From the NCBI RefSeq assembly GCF_900109495.1, contig NZ_FOAA01000005.1, positions 62,001 to 126,000 on the forward strand: 64,000 nt of DNA, given 5' to 3'. The notes beneath the pieces were generated by a model, which was not told the origin of the DNA, searched no databases, and was given only the letters and a program-made list of their open reading frames with translations. A program made the position numbers and the translations under genes. Origin of the DNA: Ectothiorhodospira marina. GTDB lineage: Bacteria; Pseudomonadota; Gammaproteobacteria; Ectothiorhodospirales; Ectothiorhodospiraceae. Positions 33,748 through 43,782 of the stretch are shown one piece after another (positions within the stretch are counted from its first letter, which is position 1; every line of letters begins with the position of its first letter).

Positions 33748-35115
33748 ATGGATACCATGACCGGCAACGTCATGCTGATCGGTTGGCATGGCTATGAGTG
33801 CAAGAAGCTGGAGCAGCGTTTGCGTGACCAGGGCCTCGCGTTTGAGTATGTCTCACTGGAAAATATGGCCGGCATGGAAAAGGCTGCCGTGGCCCTGGTC
33901 CGCGAGAGCGGGGTCGACGCCCCCAGGCTGCCCCGGCTTGAAGCTTTCCTGGAATCCAGCGGCCACCTGCCCACCCTCCTGGTGGGGGAGGGCCTGATGC
34001 CCGAACAGGTGATCCTTGCCACCCGCCTGGGTGCGCTGGATGTGCTGACCGATCCCCTGTGTCCCGAGCAACTCATGAAGGCCATTGATGAGGCCCGTGC
34101 AGGCTGCATTGATGGGGACGAGACCGACGTATTACGCGAGGACTGCCCGGCGATCCTGGGTACTTCCGCTCAGATCCTCAGTGTCTACAAGCAACTGGGC
34201 GTGGCCGCCTCCAACGACCTCAACGTGCTGCTTACCGGCGAGACCGGGGTGGGCAAGGAGGTCTCGGCCTATTGCATCCATCGTCACTCATCCAGGGCCA
34301 GGCAGCCCTATGTGGCCATCAATTGCACGGCCATCCCCGAGGGATTGCTGGAGGCGGAACTGTTCGGGTACACCCGAGGCGCCTATACCAACGCGGTCAC
34401 TGATAGTGTGGGCAGGATCGAGTCGGCTCATGGGGGCACGCTGCTCCTGGACGAAATCGGGGATATGTCCCTGGCCTTTCAAGCCAAGCTGTTGCGTTTT
34501 CTGGAGGACCGGCAGTTCCATCGTCTGGGCGACTCCGAACCCCGTGCTGCTGATGTGCGCGTTATTGCTGCCACCAATCGGAACCTGGAGCAGGATGTGG
34601 AGGCGGGTCGGTTCCGACAGGATCTTTATTATCGACTGTCGCAACTACCCATTCACATTCCGCCCTTGCGTGAGCGGCCTGCTGATGTGCGCCCCCTGCT
34701 GCGAGCCTTTGTCTCGGATGTCAATCTGAACCTGGGGCTGCGCATTACCGATATCTCCGAGCCGGCCCAGGCGGCGGCGGTAGCCTATCACTGGCCTGGG
34801 AATGTAAGGGAACTGAAGAATGCGGTCTATCAGGCTGCGGTGCGCACTCGGGTGGGCAGCATCAACGGTTTTTCCTTTCCCGATGGCGCGAACAGGGGTG
34901 ACACTCACGCTGAAACGGCGCTGACGGCCCTGATCCAGCGTGCCATCGCAGGTGGCCGGGTGAAAGAACTGCTGGATGAGGTTGAGGGGCTCACGTTGCA
35001 ATCCCTGCTGGAGGCATTCGCCGGTAATCGCAGTCGCGTGGCCGAGGAACTGGGCATGTCACGCAACACCCTGCGCGCCCGCCTGCGTCTGCACGGGCTC
35101 CAGATGGAACAGTAG
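33748..35115 (+). CDS. Sigma-54-dependent transcriptional activator (atypical receiver)
   Basis: A 455-residue NtrC-family enhancer-binding protein. The N-terminal domain (about 1-120) folds like a receiver but lacks the acidic pair after beta-1 and a phospho-acceptor Asp, as in FleQ. The AAA+ core (about 140-380) has Walker A GETGVGKE, Walker B LLDEIGD and the arginine finger RFRQDLYYRL. The sigma-54 contact loop reads GAYTNA instead of GAFTGA. A Fis-type helix-turn-helix closes the protein (VAEELGMSRNTLRARL). The start follows GGAGGAG. It lies just after the mtr operon, whose promoter is sigma-54, and carries an Fnr box upstream, so it probably activates mtr under oxygen limitation (inference). 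Confidence 0.92.
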   Translation: MDTMTGNVMLIGWHGYECKKLEQRLRDQGLAFEYVSLENMAGMEKAAVALVRESGVDAPRLPRLEAFLESSGHLPTLLVGEGLMPEQVILATRLGALDVLTDPLCPEQLMKAIDEARAGCIDGDETDVLREDCPAILGTSAQILSVYKQLGVAASNDLNVLLTGETGVGKEVSAYCIHRHSSRARQPYVAINCTAIPEGLLEAELFGYTRGAYTNAVTDSVGRIESAHGGTLLLDEIGDMSLAFQAKLLRFLEDRQFHRLGDSEPRAADVRVIAATNRNLEQDVEAGRFRQDLYYRLSQLPIHIPPLRERPADVRPLLRAFVSDVNLNLGLRITDISEPAQAAAVAYHWPGNVRELKNAVYQAAVRTRVGSINGFSFPDGANRGDTHAETALTALIQRAIAGGRVKELLDEVEGLTLQSLLEAFAGNRSRVAEELGMSRNTLRARLRLHGLQMEQ

Positions 35116-35135
35116 TCACCCTCGAAGAAAAGGGA

Positions 35136-35160
35136 AGAAAAGGGGTCTGTCCCCTTTTCT
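35136..35160. terminator. Palindromic repeat between convergent activator and fnr genes
   Basis: AGAAAAGGGG-TCTGT-CCCCTTTTCT is a perfect stem and the sister of 26986-27010 with inverted loop. It is placed to end both transcripts. Confidence 0.7.
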
Positions 35161-35189
35161 GTGGCTCTTTTCTGGCTCAGGAGAAACCC

Positions 35190-35978
35190 TCAATTCCCCT
35201 CGGGCTGATCTCCTTCGCACTGACCCTTGCAGCACCGGGGTTCCTCCACCGGCTGGGCGCCGGCCACCACCTGCAGGCCATCCAGGTTGTAAATCGTGAT
35301 CAGCTTGCGGTGCACCTCGATCAGTCCGGCATTCTGGAACCGGGTGAACAGCCGGCTGACGGTCTCCACCGCCAGGCCCAGATAGTTGGCGATGTCGTTG
35401 CGGGACATGGTGAGGTTGAATTCGGTACGAGAGAAGCCACGCATGCCCAGACGGGTGGACAGGCTCAGCAGGAACGCCGCCAGGCGGGCGTCGGAGGCCT
35501 TCTTGCCCAGCAGCATCATGAATTGCTCGTCCGTCTGGATCTCGCGGCTCATGATGCGGAACAACTGGTGCTGCAACCCCGGGATGCGCACGGAGAGTTC
35601 CTCCAGGCGATCGAAGGGGATCTCGCAGATGCTGGTGGTTTCCAGGGCGCGGGCGGCGCAGGGATGCACGCCGTCACTGATGGCATCCAGCCCCAGCAAC
35701 TCGCCGGGCAGATGAAAGCCGGTGATCTGCTCTTGACCGTCGTCGGTGAGGGTGTAGGTCTTCACCGTGCCGGAGCGCACCGCATAGATGGAGTGCAGTC
35801 GGTCACCCGGTCGGTAGAGGTGGTCCTTGCGTTGCAGGGGACGGCGGCGGTTGATGATTCGCTCCAGCATCTGGAGTTCTTCATCTCCCACCCCAAGCGG
35901 CAGGCACAGGTCGTGCAGACTGCAACTCTTGCAGGCCTGCTTGAGACTGCCAAGGTCTAGAATCTTCGGGGCCGACAT
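35190..35978 (-). CDS. fnr: Fnr/Anr oxygen-responsive transcription regulator
   Basis: A CRP/FNR-family regulator that binds DNA as a dimer when its [4Fe-4S] cluster is intact. The N-terminal ligands are ACKSCSLHDLCLP (CxxCxxxxxC) and the fourth Cys is in GVHPCAARA, all as in E. coli FNR. The recognition helix has LGLAVETVSRLF with the E..SR residues that read TTGAT-N4-ATCAA. Length is 262 residues. The C-terminal tail is Cys-rich (RCCKGQC), which is unusual. It is convergent with the sigma-54 activator gene, whose leader carries a perfect Fnr box. Confidence 0.95.
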   Translation of the reverse strand: MSAPKILDLGSLKQACKSCSLHDLCLPLGVGDEELQMLERIINRRRPLQRKDHLYRPGDRLHSIYAVRSGTVKTYTLTDDGQEQITGFHLPGELLGLDAISDGVHPCAARALETTSICEIPFDRLEELSVRIPGLQHQLFRIMSREIQTDEQFMMLLGKKASDARLAAFLLSLSTRLGMRGFSRTEFNLTMSRNDIANYLGLAVETVSRLFTRFQNAGLIEVHRKLITIYNLDGLQVVAGAQPVEEPRCCKGQCEGDQPEGN

Positions 35979-36158
35979 GTCGGTTCAACCACTCCCGCGG
36001 TGCAATGACCGCCTGAACACAGCCGAAGTCAATGTTGCACTTTTTTGGCACCTTACCGAAGGCGGGGGGCCATGACAAGCAAGATGCGAATTTGTTCCCC
36101 ACTGTGTTGCCACTGGCTGTGTTAGGATGCCGATTTGCCATTCGGTCTGTTCAAAGCC

Positions 36159-36752
36159 ATGAACCCCCGCACAGCTCAGATCAAGCGAGATACCCTGGAA
36201 ACCCGCATCGATGTGCGCCTGAACCTGGACGGTCAGGGCCGTGGCGAGTTCGCCACCGGCGTGCCTTTCCTGGATCATATGCTGGACCAGGTGGCTCGCC
36301 ACGGTTGCCTGGATCTGAGCATCCAGGCGGAAGGGGATCTGCACATCGACGCCCACCATACGGTGGAGGATGTGGGCATCACCCTGGGCCAGGCCTTCGC
36401 CGAGGCGTTGGGGGACAAGCAGGGCATCCGCCGCTATGGTCATGCCTATGTGCCGCTGGACGAGGCCCTGTCGCGGGTGGTGGTGGATTTTTCCGGCCGC
36501 CCGGGTCTGGCGTACCATGTAGAGTATCCGCGGGCCCGTATCGGAGATTTCGACGTGGATCTGTTCGAGGAGTTTTTCCATGGTTTTGTGAACCACGCCC
36601 GTGTCACCCTGCATCTGGACAGCCTGCGGGGGCATAATGCCCACCATGTGGCCGAGACCCTGTTCAAGGCCTTTGGCCGGGCCATCCGCATGGCCGCCGA
36701 GCCGGATCCCCGCATGCAGGGCGTGACGCCTTCCACCAAGGGCAGCCTGTAA
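36159..36752 (+). CDS. hisB: Imidazoleglycerol-phosphate dehydratase
   Basis: Sixth step of histidine synthesis; a manganese enzyme. At 197 residues it is monofunctional, lacking the phosphatase domain of E. coli HisB. Ligand motifs: [22 protein letters not shown] and [10 protein letters not shown]. The ATG at 36159 is used; a TTG 24 bp upstream would add residues not typical of the family. It is the first of hisB-H-A-F-I-E. Confidence 0.96.
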   Translation: MNPRTAQIKRDTLETRIDVRLNLDGQGRGEFATGVPFLDHMLDQVARHGCLDLSIQAEGDLHIDAHHTVEDVGITLGQAFAEALGDKQGIRRYGHAYVPLDEALSRVVVDFSGRPGLAYHVEYPRARIGDFDVDLFEEFFHGFVNHARVTLHLDSLRGHNAHHVAETLFKAFGRAIRMAAEPDPRMQGVTPSTKGSL

Positions 36753-36786
36753 CCCTTCCCAAGAGCTTGCTGAAGATCCTGATCTC

Positions 36787-37434
36787 ATGAAATTCGTCGC
36801 GGTGGTCGATTACGGCATGGGCAATCTGCGTTCCGTGGTCAAGGCCCTGGAACACGTGGCGCCGGCCGATACACGGGTCCGCCTGATGGAAGGCGCCGAG
36901 GACATCCTCGAGGCGGATCGAGTGGTCTTTCCCGGCCAGGGGGCGGCGCGGGACTGCATGGCCGCCCTGCGGGATCGGGCCCTTATCCCGGTGCTTACCG
37001 AGGTTGCCACCACGCGCCCCTTTCTCGGCATCTGCATGGGCTTGCAGGTGCTCATGGATCGCAGCGATGAGAACGGGGGAACCGATTGCCTGGGGCTGAT
37101 CGCCGGTGGCGTGCGCCGTTTCGAGGATCATCAAATCGACGAGCGGGGCCAGCGGCTCAAGATCCCGCACATGGGCTGGAATCAGGTCCAACAGACCCGG
37201 GCCCACCCCCTATGGGACGGCATCGAACAGGACAGCCGCTTCTATTTCGTGCACAGCTATCATGTGGTGCCCTCCAGTCTTCAGGTGGTGGCGGGCACCA
37301 CGCAGTACGGCCTACCGTTCGCATCGGCGGTGGCCCAGGACCACATCTTTGCCATCCAGTGTCACCCGGAAAAGAGCGCCGCCCCGGGGCTGACCCTGCT
37401 GAAGAACTTCATGCACTGGACCGGCGGCGTTTAA
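36787..37434 (+). CDS. hisH: Imidazole glycerol phosphate synthase, glutaminase subunit
   Basis: Class I glutamine amidotransferase feeding ammonia to HisF. The nucleophile is in LGICMGLQVL and the His/Glu pair in IQCHPEKSA; the start is VVDYGMGNLRSV. Length is 215 residues. Confidence 0.97.
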   Translation: MKFVAVVDYGMGNLRSVVKALEHVAPADTRVRLMEGAEDILEADRVVFPGQGAARDCMAALRDRALIPVLTEVATTRPFLGICMGLQVLMDRSDENGGTDCLGLIAGGVRRFEDHQIDERGQRLKIPHMGWNQVQQTRAHPLWDGIEQDSRFYFVHSYHVVPSSLQVVAGTTQYGLPFASAVAQDHIFAIQCHPEKSAAPGLTLLKNFMHWTGGV

Positions 37435-37458
37435 AGACCAACCCAGGGGATTTTGATC

Positions 37459-38199
37459 ATGCTGGTGATTCCGGCCATCGACCTGAAAGAAGGCAAGTGC
37501 GTGCGCCTGCGCCAGGGGCGCATGGATGATTCCACGGTATTCTCGGAAAACCCGGTGGAAATGGCTGCCCGATGGGTGGACGAGGGCGCCCGGCGCCTGC
37601 ACCTGGTGGACCTGGACGGGGCCATCTCGGGCAAGCCCCGTAATGCCGAGATCATCAGTGAGATCGTCAGCCGCTTTCCGGATCTTCCGGTGCAGGTGGG
37701 TGGCGGCATCCGCGATGACGACACCGTGCAGGTCTACCTGGATGCCGGTGTGCAGTGGGTGATCATCGGCACCAAGGCGGTCAGTGCACCCCACTTCGTG
37801 AATGATCTCTGCCTGGAATTCCCCGGCCGCATCATCGTGGGTCTGGATGCCCGCAATGGCAAGGTGGCCATCGACGGCTGGTCCAAGCTCTCCCACCACG
37901 ATGTGGAGGATATGGCTCAGCACTTCGAGCAGGACGGCGTGGCGGGCATCATCTTCACCGACATCTCCCGTGACGGCATGATGCAGGGTGTGAACATCGA
38001 TTCCACCGTCAGCCTCGCCCGCTCCGTGCATGTGCCCGTCTTCGCCTCCGGCGGGGTGACTTCCATTGAGGACATCCGACGCCTGTGTGAAGTGGCCGAC
38101 GAGGGCATTGACGGCGTCATTGTCGGGCGCGCCCTGTACGAAGGCGGCGTCAAGCTCTCCGAAGCCCAGGCCCTGGTGGACCAGTATGCCGCTGGCTGA
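37459..38199 (+). CDS. hisA: Phosphoribosylformimino-AICAR-phosphate isomerase
   Basis: TIM-barrel isomerase of histidine synthesis, 246 residues. The start [17 protein letters not shown] follows AGGGGA. Acidic catalytic positions are in PAIDL and TDISRDGM, and phosphate sites are in QVGGGIRD and FASGGVTS. Confidence 0.97.
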   Translation: MLVIPAIDLKEGKCVRLRQGRMDDSTVFSENPVEMAARWVDEGARRLHLVDLDGAISGKPRNAEIISEIVSRFPDLPVQVGGGIRDDDTVQVYLDAGVQWVIIGTKAVSAPHFVNDLCLEFPGRIIVGLDARNGKVAIDGWSKLSHHDVEDMAQHFEQDGVAGIIFTDISRDGMMQGVNIDSTVSLARSVHVPVFASGGVTSIEDIRRLCEVADEGIDGVIVGRALYEGGVKLSEAQALVDQYAAG

Positions 38200-38214
38200 G
38201 GAGGGCACGAGCCG

Positions 38215-38985
38215 ATGCTAGCCAAGCGCATCATCCCCTGCCTGGACGTGGACAGCGGCCGGGTGGTCAAGGGCGTGAACTTCGTGGACATCCGCGATGC
38301 CGGCGACCCGGTGGAGGTGGCCCGCCGCTACGACGCCGAGGGCGCTGACGAGATCACCTTTCTGGACATCACCGCCAGTTCCGACGAGCGCGAGACCATT
38401 GTCCACGTGGTGGAGCAGGTGGCCGAAGAGGTCTTCATTCCCCTCACCGTGGGTGGCGGCATCCGCCGGGTGGACGACATCCGCCGGCTGCTCAACGCCG
38501 GTGCCGACAAGGTCTCCATCAACACGGCGGCCGTGTTCAACCCGGATTTCGTGCGTGAGGCCGCTGACAAGGTGGGTTCCCAATGCATCGTGGTGGCCAT
38601 CGATGCCAAACAGGTCTCCGCGCCGGGCGAGCCCCTGCGCTGGGAGATCTTCACCCATGGCGGCCGCAAGCCCACGGGCCTGGATGCCATCGAGTGGGCC
38701 CAGCGCATGGTGGCCAACGGTGCCGGTGAGATCCTGCTGACCAGCATGGACCGCGACGGCACCCGCCAGGGCTTCGACCTGCCTCTGACGCGAGCCATCT
38801 CGGACGCGGTCAGTGTTCCAGTGATCGCCTCCGGCGGCGTGGGTGAGCTGCAGCACCTGGTGGATGGCGTCACTGAAGGCCACGCCGACGCCGTGCTGGC
38901 GGCCAGCATCTTCCATTTTGCCGAGCACACGGTGGAGGAGGCCAAGCAGTTCATGCGGGCGCAGGGCGTGGAAGTCCGGCTTTGA
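38215..38985 (+). CDS. hisF: Imidazole glycerol phosphate synthase, cyclase subunit
   Basis: Partner of HisH; makes IGP and AICAR. At 256 residues it has [34 protein letters not shown] and TSMDRDGT. It follows hisA by 15 bp. Confidence 0.98.
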   Translation: MLAKRIIPCLDVDSGRVVKGVNFVDIRDAGDPVEVARRYDAEGADEITFLDITASSDERETIVHVVEQVAEEVFIPLTVGGGIRRVDDIRRLLNAGADKVSINTAAVFNPDFVREAADKVGSQCIVVAIDAKQVSAPGEPLRWEIFTHGGRKPTGLDAIEWAQRMVANGAGEILLTSMDRDGTRQGFDLPLTRAISDAVSVPVIASGGVGELQHLVDGVTEGHADAVLAASIFHFAEHTVEEAKQFMRAQGVEVRL

Positions 38986-39029
38986 ACATTCAGTAACCCG
39001 GGGCCTTCAGCCCCCATGGCTCACGACTC

Positions 39030-39434
39030 ATGACACAAAACCCCCTAGACATCATCCGCTGGAACGACCAGGGCCTGATTCCGGTCATCGCCCAGGAAAA
39101 AGGCACCGGCCAGATCCTCATGATGGCCTGGATGAACCGCGAGGCCCTGGCGCAAACCCTGGAAAAGGGTGAGGCCGTTTACTGGTCCCGCTCCCGGGGC
39201 CGGCTGTGGCACAAGGGCGAGAGTTCCGGTCATGTTCAGGTGGTGCATGACCTCCGCCTGGACTGCGACTACGACGCCCTGCTACTGACGGTGGAACAGA
39301 AGGGCGGCATCGCCTGCCACACCGGCCGGCATCACTGCTTCTTCAACCAGTACCGGGACGGCCAATGGGTGGACGTGGACCCGGTGCTCAAGGATCCCGA
39401 CGCCATCTACGGGGGAGGCAAGTCCCATGAGTGA
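39030..39434 (+). CDS. hisI: Phosphoribosyl-AMP cyclohydrolase
   Basis: Third step of histidine synthesis; a zinc/magnesium enzyme of 134 residues. Key stretches: [22 protein letters not shown] and [13 protein letters not shown], whose cysteines and Asp residues bind the metals. It is separate from hisE (not fused, unlike E. coli HisIE) and overlaps it by 8 bp. Confidence 0.96.
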   Translation: MTQNPLDIIRWNDQGLIPVIAQEKGTGQILMMAWMNREALAQTLEKGEAVYWSRSRGRLWHKGESSGHVQVVHDLRLDCDYDALLLTVEQKGGIACHTGRHHCFFNQYRDGQWVDVDPVLKDPDAIYGGGKSHE

Positions 39435-39780
39435 TGATCGTGTGCTGGAGCAACTGGCCCAGGTGCTGGAGTCGCGCAAAGGCGCAGACGCCTCCAGTTC
39501 CTACGTGGCCAGCCTGTATGCCAAGGGCCTGGACAGCATCCTCAAAAAGGTGGGTGAGGAGGCCACGGAAACCGTGGTGGCCGCCAAGAACGGCGAGCCG
39601 GATCAACTGGTCCATGAAATGGCCGACCTGTGGTTCCACAGCCTGGTCCTGCTGGCCCATCAGGGGCTCGGACCGCAGCAGGTGCTGGCCGAACTGGAAC
39701 GCCGCTTCGGTCTCTCGGGCCTTGAGGAAAAGGCCAGCCGCCAGGGCCGCTCCCCCGGGGTGGGCGACCTGAAGGGGTGA
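39427..39780 (+). CDS. hisE: Phosphoribosyl-ATP pyrophosphatase
   Basis: Second step of histidine synthesis. At 117 residues it has [22 protein letters not shown] and [14 protein letters not shown], the MazG-like magnesium site. It is the last his gene, with tatA 66 bp downstream, a pairing common in proteobacteria. Confidence 0.95.
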   Translation: MSDDRVLEQLAQVLESRKGADASSSYVASLYAKGLDSILKKVGEEATETVVAAKNGEPDQLVHEMADLWFHSLVLLAHQGLGPQQVLAELERRFGLSGLEEKASRQGRSPGVGDLKG

Positions 39781-39846
39781 TTTCTGGTATAACCGACACA
39801 TAGGCACCTGGATTCAGGCATCCTCAAAGACATCAGGAGGCAACAC

Positions 39847-40125
39847 ATGGGTTTCGGCGGCATCAGCATCTGGCAATTGCTCATCATTCTGGTCATCGTG
39901 GTGTTGCTGTTCGGCACCAAGAAGCTGCGCAACATGGGTGGCGATCTGGGGAGTGCCATCAAAAACTTCCGGCAGTCGGTGAAGGACGGCGAGACCGAGG
40001 GCGACACCACCGCCAGCCAGTCCACCGAGTCCGAGGAAGGCAAACCCCTGGAAGACAAGGGCGGGCGCGTGTTCGATTCCAAGGCCACCGAGGAAAAGCC
40101 CAAGGAAGGCGAGCGCCAGGCCTGA
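39847..40125 (+). CDS. tatA: Twin-arginine translocase subunit TatA
   Basis: A 92-residue pore-forming subunit: a short N terminus, a TM helix [20 protein letters not shown] (about 8-27), an amphipathic helix, and an acidic-to-basic tail. It follows CAGGAGG. FccB (Tat signal) is one likely client. Confidence 0.95.
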   Translation: MGFGGISIWQLLIILVIVVLLFGTKKLRNMGGDLGSAIKNFRQSVKDGETEGDTTASQSTESEEGKPLEDKGGRVFDSKATEEKPKEGERQA

Positions 40126-40188
40126 CCCCCCCTGGCGGCCCCTCGGGGCAACCCCTGGCCACCCTCAAATGTCGGTTGACGAGCGCGC

Positions 40189-40629
40189 ATGTTCGATTTC
40201 GGATTCTGGGAACTGATCATCATCACCCTGGTGGCGCTTCTGGTCGTGGGGCCGGAGCGCCTGCCCAAGCTGGCCCGCGAGATCGGTCGCTGGGTGGGCA
40301 AGATCAAACGCTTCGTCAGCAGCGTGCGCTCCGATATCGAACAGGAGCTGCGCACCGACGAACTCAAGGCGATGCTTCAGGATCAGGAAAAGGAAATCAA
40401 TCGCCTCAAGACCATGATGGAAGACACCGAGCAGGACCTGCGCCGCGAAGTGGACAAGACCCAGAACAAGGTCAAATCCATGGAAGAAGAGATCAAGGAA
40501 GACGGCGACGGGGACTTCCCCAAGCCTGCCGATCAGATCAAGGCTCAGGCGAAGGCCGAGGGCAAGACATCCCGCGGTGGCAACGATCCCGACAAGCCGG
40601 CGAAGTCCCAAGATGAATCACAAGCCTGA
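40189..40629 (+). CDS. tatB: Twin-arginine translocase subunit TatB
   Basis: A 146-residue receptor subunit that recognises Tat signals with TatC. It starts [18 protein letters not shown] with the conserved [13 protein letters not shown] after the TM helix. A long charged coiled-coil tail (about 45-110) follows. It overlaps tatC by 17 bp. Confidence 0.95.
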   Translation: MFDFGFWELIIITLVALLVVGPERLPKLAREIGRWVGKIKRFVSSVRSDIEQELRTDELKAMLQDQEKEINRLKTMMEDTEQDLRREVDKTQNKVKSMEEEIKEDGDGDFPKPADQIKAQAKAEGKTSRGGNDPDKPAKSQDESQA

Positions 40630-41485
40630 ATCCACCCAACCCGGCGATGAGGGTGAGGGCACCCTCCTGTCCCACCTGTTTGAACTGCGCACGCGCCTGC
40701 TGCACAGCATCCTGGCCATCCTGGTGGTGTTCCTGGCCCTGTTCCCGTTCGCCAACACCATCTATACCTACCTGGCCGGGCCGCTGATGGCCCACCTGCC
40801 GGAAGGGGCCAGCATGATCGCCATCGAGGTGGCTGCGCCCTTCCTGATCCCCTTCAAGCTGGTGTTGATGCTGGCCATCGTCATCTCGGTGCCCTTCCTG
40901 CTTTATCAGGCCTGGGCCTTTATTGCCCCCGGGCTCTATAAACATGAAAAACGCCTGGCGGTGCCCCTGCTGGTCTCCAGTACCCTGCTGTTCTACCTGG
41001 GCATGGCCTTCGCCTATTTCGTGGTCTTCCCGCTGATCTTTGCCTTCTTCACTGCCTCGGCCCCGGAAGGGGTCTCGGTGATGACGGATATCTCCCGTTA
41101 CCTGGATTTCGTCATCCTGCTGTTCCTGGCGTTCGGCATCGCCTTCGAGGTGCCCATCGCCACCATTCTGCTGGTGGCCACCGGACTGACCACGCCCAGC
41201 CAACTGGCGGCCAAGCGTCCCTACGTGATCGTGGGTGTGTTCATCGTCGGCATGGTGCTCACGCCACCGGACATCATTTCCCAGACCCTGCTGGCTCTGC
41301 CCATGTGGCTGCTTTTCGAGATTGGCATCATCCTCTCCCGGATCATGATCAAGAAGAAGGCCGAGGCCGATGGCACGGATCCCGACGATGAAACCGATGG
41401 CCCCCTCTCTGGGTCCGACATGGATGAGGAACTCGACCGTGCCGAGGCCGAGGAACGTCGCAATCGTCAACGACAGGACACCTGA
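40613..41485 (+). CDS. tatC: Twin-arginine translocase subunit TatC
   Basis: A 290-residue protein with six TM segments. The family start [16 protein letters not shown] is visible; the cytosolic first loop and the VTPPDIISQ-like block ([16 protein letters not shown]) confirm it. An acidic C-terminal tail is longer than in E. coli. The start at 40613 lies inside the end of tatB. gpmI begins directly after its stop. Confidence 0.96.
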   Translation: MNHKPESTQPGDEGEGTLLSHLFELRTRLLHSILAILVVFLALFPFANTIYTYLAGPLMAHLPEGASMIAIEVAAPFLIPFKLVLMLAIVISVPFLLYQAWAFIAPGLYKHEKRLAVPLLVSSTLLFYLGMAFAYFVVFPLIFAFFTASAPEGVSVMTDISRYLDFVILLFLAFGIAFEVPIATILLVATGLTTPSQLAAKRPYVIVGVFIVGMVLTPPDIISQTLLALPMWLLFEIGIILSRIMIKKKAEADGTDPDDETDGPLSGSDMDEELDRAEAEERRNRQRQDT

Positions 41486-43033
41486 ATGTCGCAGTCATCC
41501 CCGAACACCCCCCGCCGTCCCACCCTGCTGATCATCATGGATGGCGTCGGGGTGAACCCCGGCAAACTCAACAATGCCTTCCATGACGCCAATACCCCGC
41601 GCCTGGACAACTTTCTGGCCCACCATGCCCATACGGTCATCGAAACCGCCGGTCGGGCCGTGGGCCTGCCGGATGGGCAAATGGGCAACTCCGAGGTGGG
41701 GCATCTGACCCTGGGCTGTGGCAGCATCATCCGACAGGATCTGGTGCGTATTGACGACGCCATCGAAGATGGCAGTTTTGCGGAAAACGAGGCCCTGGTC
41801 GCAGCCGCCAGGGCCGCCAAATCCGCTGGGCGACCGCTCCATCTGGTGGGACTGGTCTCTGACGGGGGCGTGCACAGCCATACCCGACATCTGCATGCCC
41901 TGATTCGCCTGTGTGCCCAGCATGGCGCCAAGCCCATGGTGCACATGATCACCGATGGACGTGATACGGCCCCCAAGGCCTCCCCTAACTACCTGCCGGA
42001 ACTCGAGGCCCTGCTCAAGGAGGTGGGCGGGAGCATTGCCACCGTGAGCGGTCGCTATTACGCCATGGATCGCGACAAGCGCTGGGATCGCATTCAACTG
42101 GCCTTCGATGCCATGGTGCATGGCAAGGGCTTGAAGGCCTCCAGCGCCCGCGCTGCCCTGAGCAGCGCCCACGAGGCTGGCGAGACGGATGAGTTCATCA
42201 AGCCCCGGGTGATCCAGAAGCAGGGCCTCATCAAGGGCAGCGACCCGGTGGTGTTCTTCAACTTCCGCAATGACCGGCCGCGCCAACTGACCGCAGCCCT
42301 CAGTCAGGGCGTGTTCGAGCACTTCGAGCGTGGGGACTTCGAGCCGGTCAAGGTAACCTGTCTCACCCTGTACGACGCCCACTTCGATCTGCCCGTGGCC
42401 TTCCCGCCCGAGCGCCCGGAACTCACCCTGGCCCAGATCATCAGCCGCCAGGGGCTCAAGCAGTTCCATTGCGCCGAGACGGAGAAATACGCCCACGTCA
42501 CCTTCTTCTTCAACGGCGGCGTGGAAGAGCCCGCCGAGGGCGAAGACCATGTGATGATCCCCTCGCCGCAGGTGGCCACCTACGATCTCAAGCCGGAGAT
42601 GAGCGCGCCGGAAGTGGCCGATGCCACCATCAAGGCCCTGGAAAGCGGCCAATATGATTTCGTGCTGGTGAACTTCGCCAATGGCGACATGGTGGGCCAC
42701 ACAGCGGTGTATGAGGCCGTGGTGGCAGCTGTGGAAGCCGTGGATACCCAGGTCGGCCGGGTACTGGACGCGGCCATTGAACAGGGTTACTCGGCCATCG
42801 TGACTGCCGACCATGGCAACTGTGAGGAACTCGTCGATCCGGTGACTGGCGAGCCGCACACGCAGCACAGCATGTACCCGGTGCCCTGCATGATCATCGA
42901 TCAGGAAAACTGGCGCCTGATCACCGGCGCCGGACTGAGCGCCATTGCCCCCACAGTGCTGCAACTGATGGGGCTGGAACAGCCGGAGGCAATGACCGGA
43001 CGCTCTCTGCTGCTGGAGTCGGTGCCCGGCTAA
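41486..43033 (+). CDS. gpmI: 2,3-bisphosphoglycerate-independent phosphoglycerate mutase
   Basis: Glycolytic/gluconeogenic enzyme with two manganese ions, 515 residues. The phosphoserine is in MGNSEVGHL (Ser69), with metal ligands in LIIMDGVGVN, VNFANGDMVGHT and VTADHGNCEE. It starts 1 bp after the tatC stop and ends 3 bp from the convergent FHA gene. Confidence 0.97.
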   Translation: MSQSSPNTPRRPTLLIIMDGVGVNPGKLNNAFHDANTPRLDNFLAHHAHTVIETAGRAVGLPDGQMGNSEVGHLTLGCGSIIRQDLVRIDDAIEDGSFAENEALVAAARAAKSAGRPLHLVGLVSDGGVHSHTRHLHALIRLCAQHGAKPMVHMITDGRDTAPKASPNYLPELEALLKEVGGSIATVSGRYYAMDRDKRWDRIQLAFDAMVHGKGLKASSARAALSSAHEAGETDEFIKPRVIQKQGLIKGSDPVVFFNFRNDRPRQLTAALSQGVFEHFERGDFEPVKVTCLTLYDAHFDLPVAFPPERPELTLAQIISRQGLKQFHCAETEKYAHVTFFFNGGVEEPAEGEDHVMIPSPQVATYDLKPEMSAPEVADATIKALESGQYDFVLVNFANGDMVGHTAVYEAVVAAVEAVDTQVGRVLDAAIEQGYSAIVTADHGNCEELVDPVTGEPHTQHSMYPVPCMIIDQENWRLITGAGLSAIAPTVLQLMGLEQPEAMTGRSLLLESVPG

Positions 43034-43036
43034 GGC

Positions 43037-43627
43037 TCAGGTCTTGGGCGAGTCGCTCGCCTCACGGCAGTAGAAATACACCAGGTGATCGGCATTGTCC
43101 GTGAGTGGGCGGCCCAGGCTCAGGTAGCCTGAGCCCTGGAGCGGCACGGTCTCCTGGTGAATCATCCGCTCCTCCCCGGAGGGCACCTTCAGGTAGGTGC
43201 CGTTGAGGCTTTGCTCAACGAGCACAAAGCCCCCGTCTCGATGGACGATGCGGGCATGTTCGCGGGAGACATGATCCTGAGGGATGACCAGGTCACAGCG
43301 GCTGCGTCGACCCAGCAGGAAGTCGTCCTTGCCTTCGTAAAGATTGACCACCACGTCCCGGTAGTGCAGCAGCAGGCTGCGCCCTTTGAGGTTGCGCAGC
43401 GCCGGGGATGAATGCCGGGCCGTGTCCAGCATCGCCACCGTTGCCTTCGGGCGCGTCGTGGGTGCAATAGACGGTTTGGAACCCTCCAGGGGGCTGTCTC
43501 CATTGCTGGAGCGCCGATCCAGCTGGCGCCGCCGGTTGCGGGTGACCCACACCCCCTGGCTGTCCCTGAACGGATAGGAGGGGCGTGAGTCATAACGCCG
43601 CCGTTCTCCTTGCCTCCTGATGTCCAT
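43037..43627 (-). CDS. FHA-domain protein
   Basis: A 196-residue cytosolic protein. The N-terminal 85 residues are basic and low in complexity (GERRRYDSRPSYP, RNRRRQLDRRSS). A forkhead-associated domain follows (about 105-180): LLGRRSRCDLVIPQDHVSREHARI and LVEQSLNGTYLK have the Gly-Arg, Ser-x-x-His and Asn-Gly residues that bind phosphothreonine. The start at 43627 was chosen for its AGAAGGCAGG site over one 21 bp upstream. It is divergent from gspC. The partner kinase is not in the window. Confidence 0.82.
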   Translation of the reverse strand: MDIRRQGERRRYDSRPSYPFRDSQGVWVTRNRRRQLDRRSSNGDSPLEGSKPSIAPTTRPKATVAMLDTARHSSPALRNLKGRSLLLHYRDVVVNLYEGKDDFLLGRRSRCDLVIPQDHVSREHARIVHRDGGFVLVEQSLNGTYLKVPSGEERMIHQETVPLQGSGYLSLGRPLTDNADHLVYFYCREASDSPKT

Positions 43628-43782
43628 GTGCCTGCCTTCTGATGTCATCAGACGTTGACCATGGGCAGAGTATAACCAAAGCCGAAGTTCAACGCTGTGA
43701 TGGTCCTCGAGGCATGTTGCCAAAGTGCAAGTGCGTGATAGCATCGCAGTCCAAGACCCTTTCTACCACGCGGTCACTCTTC

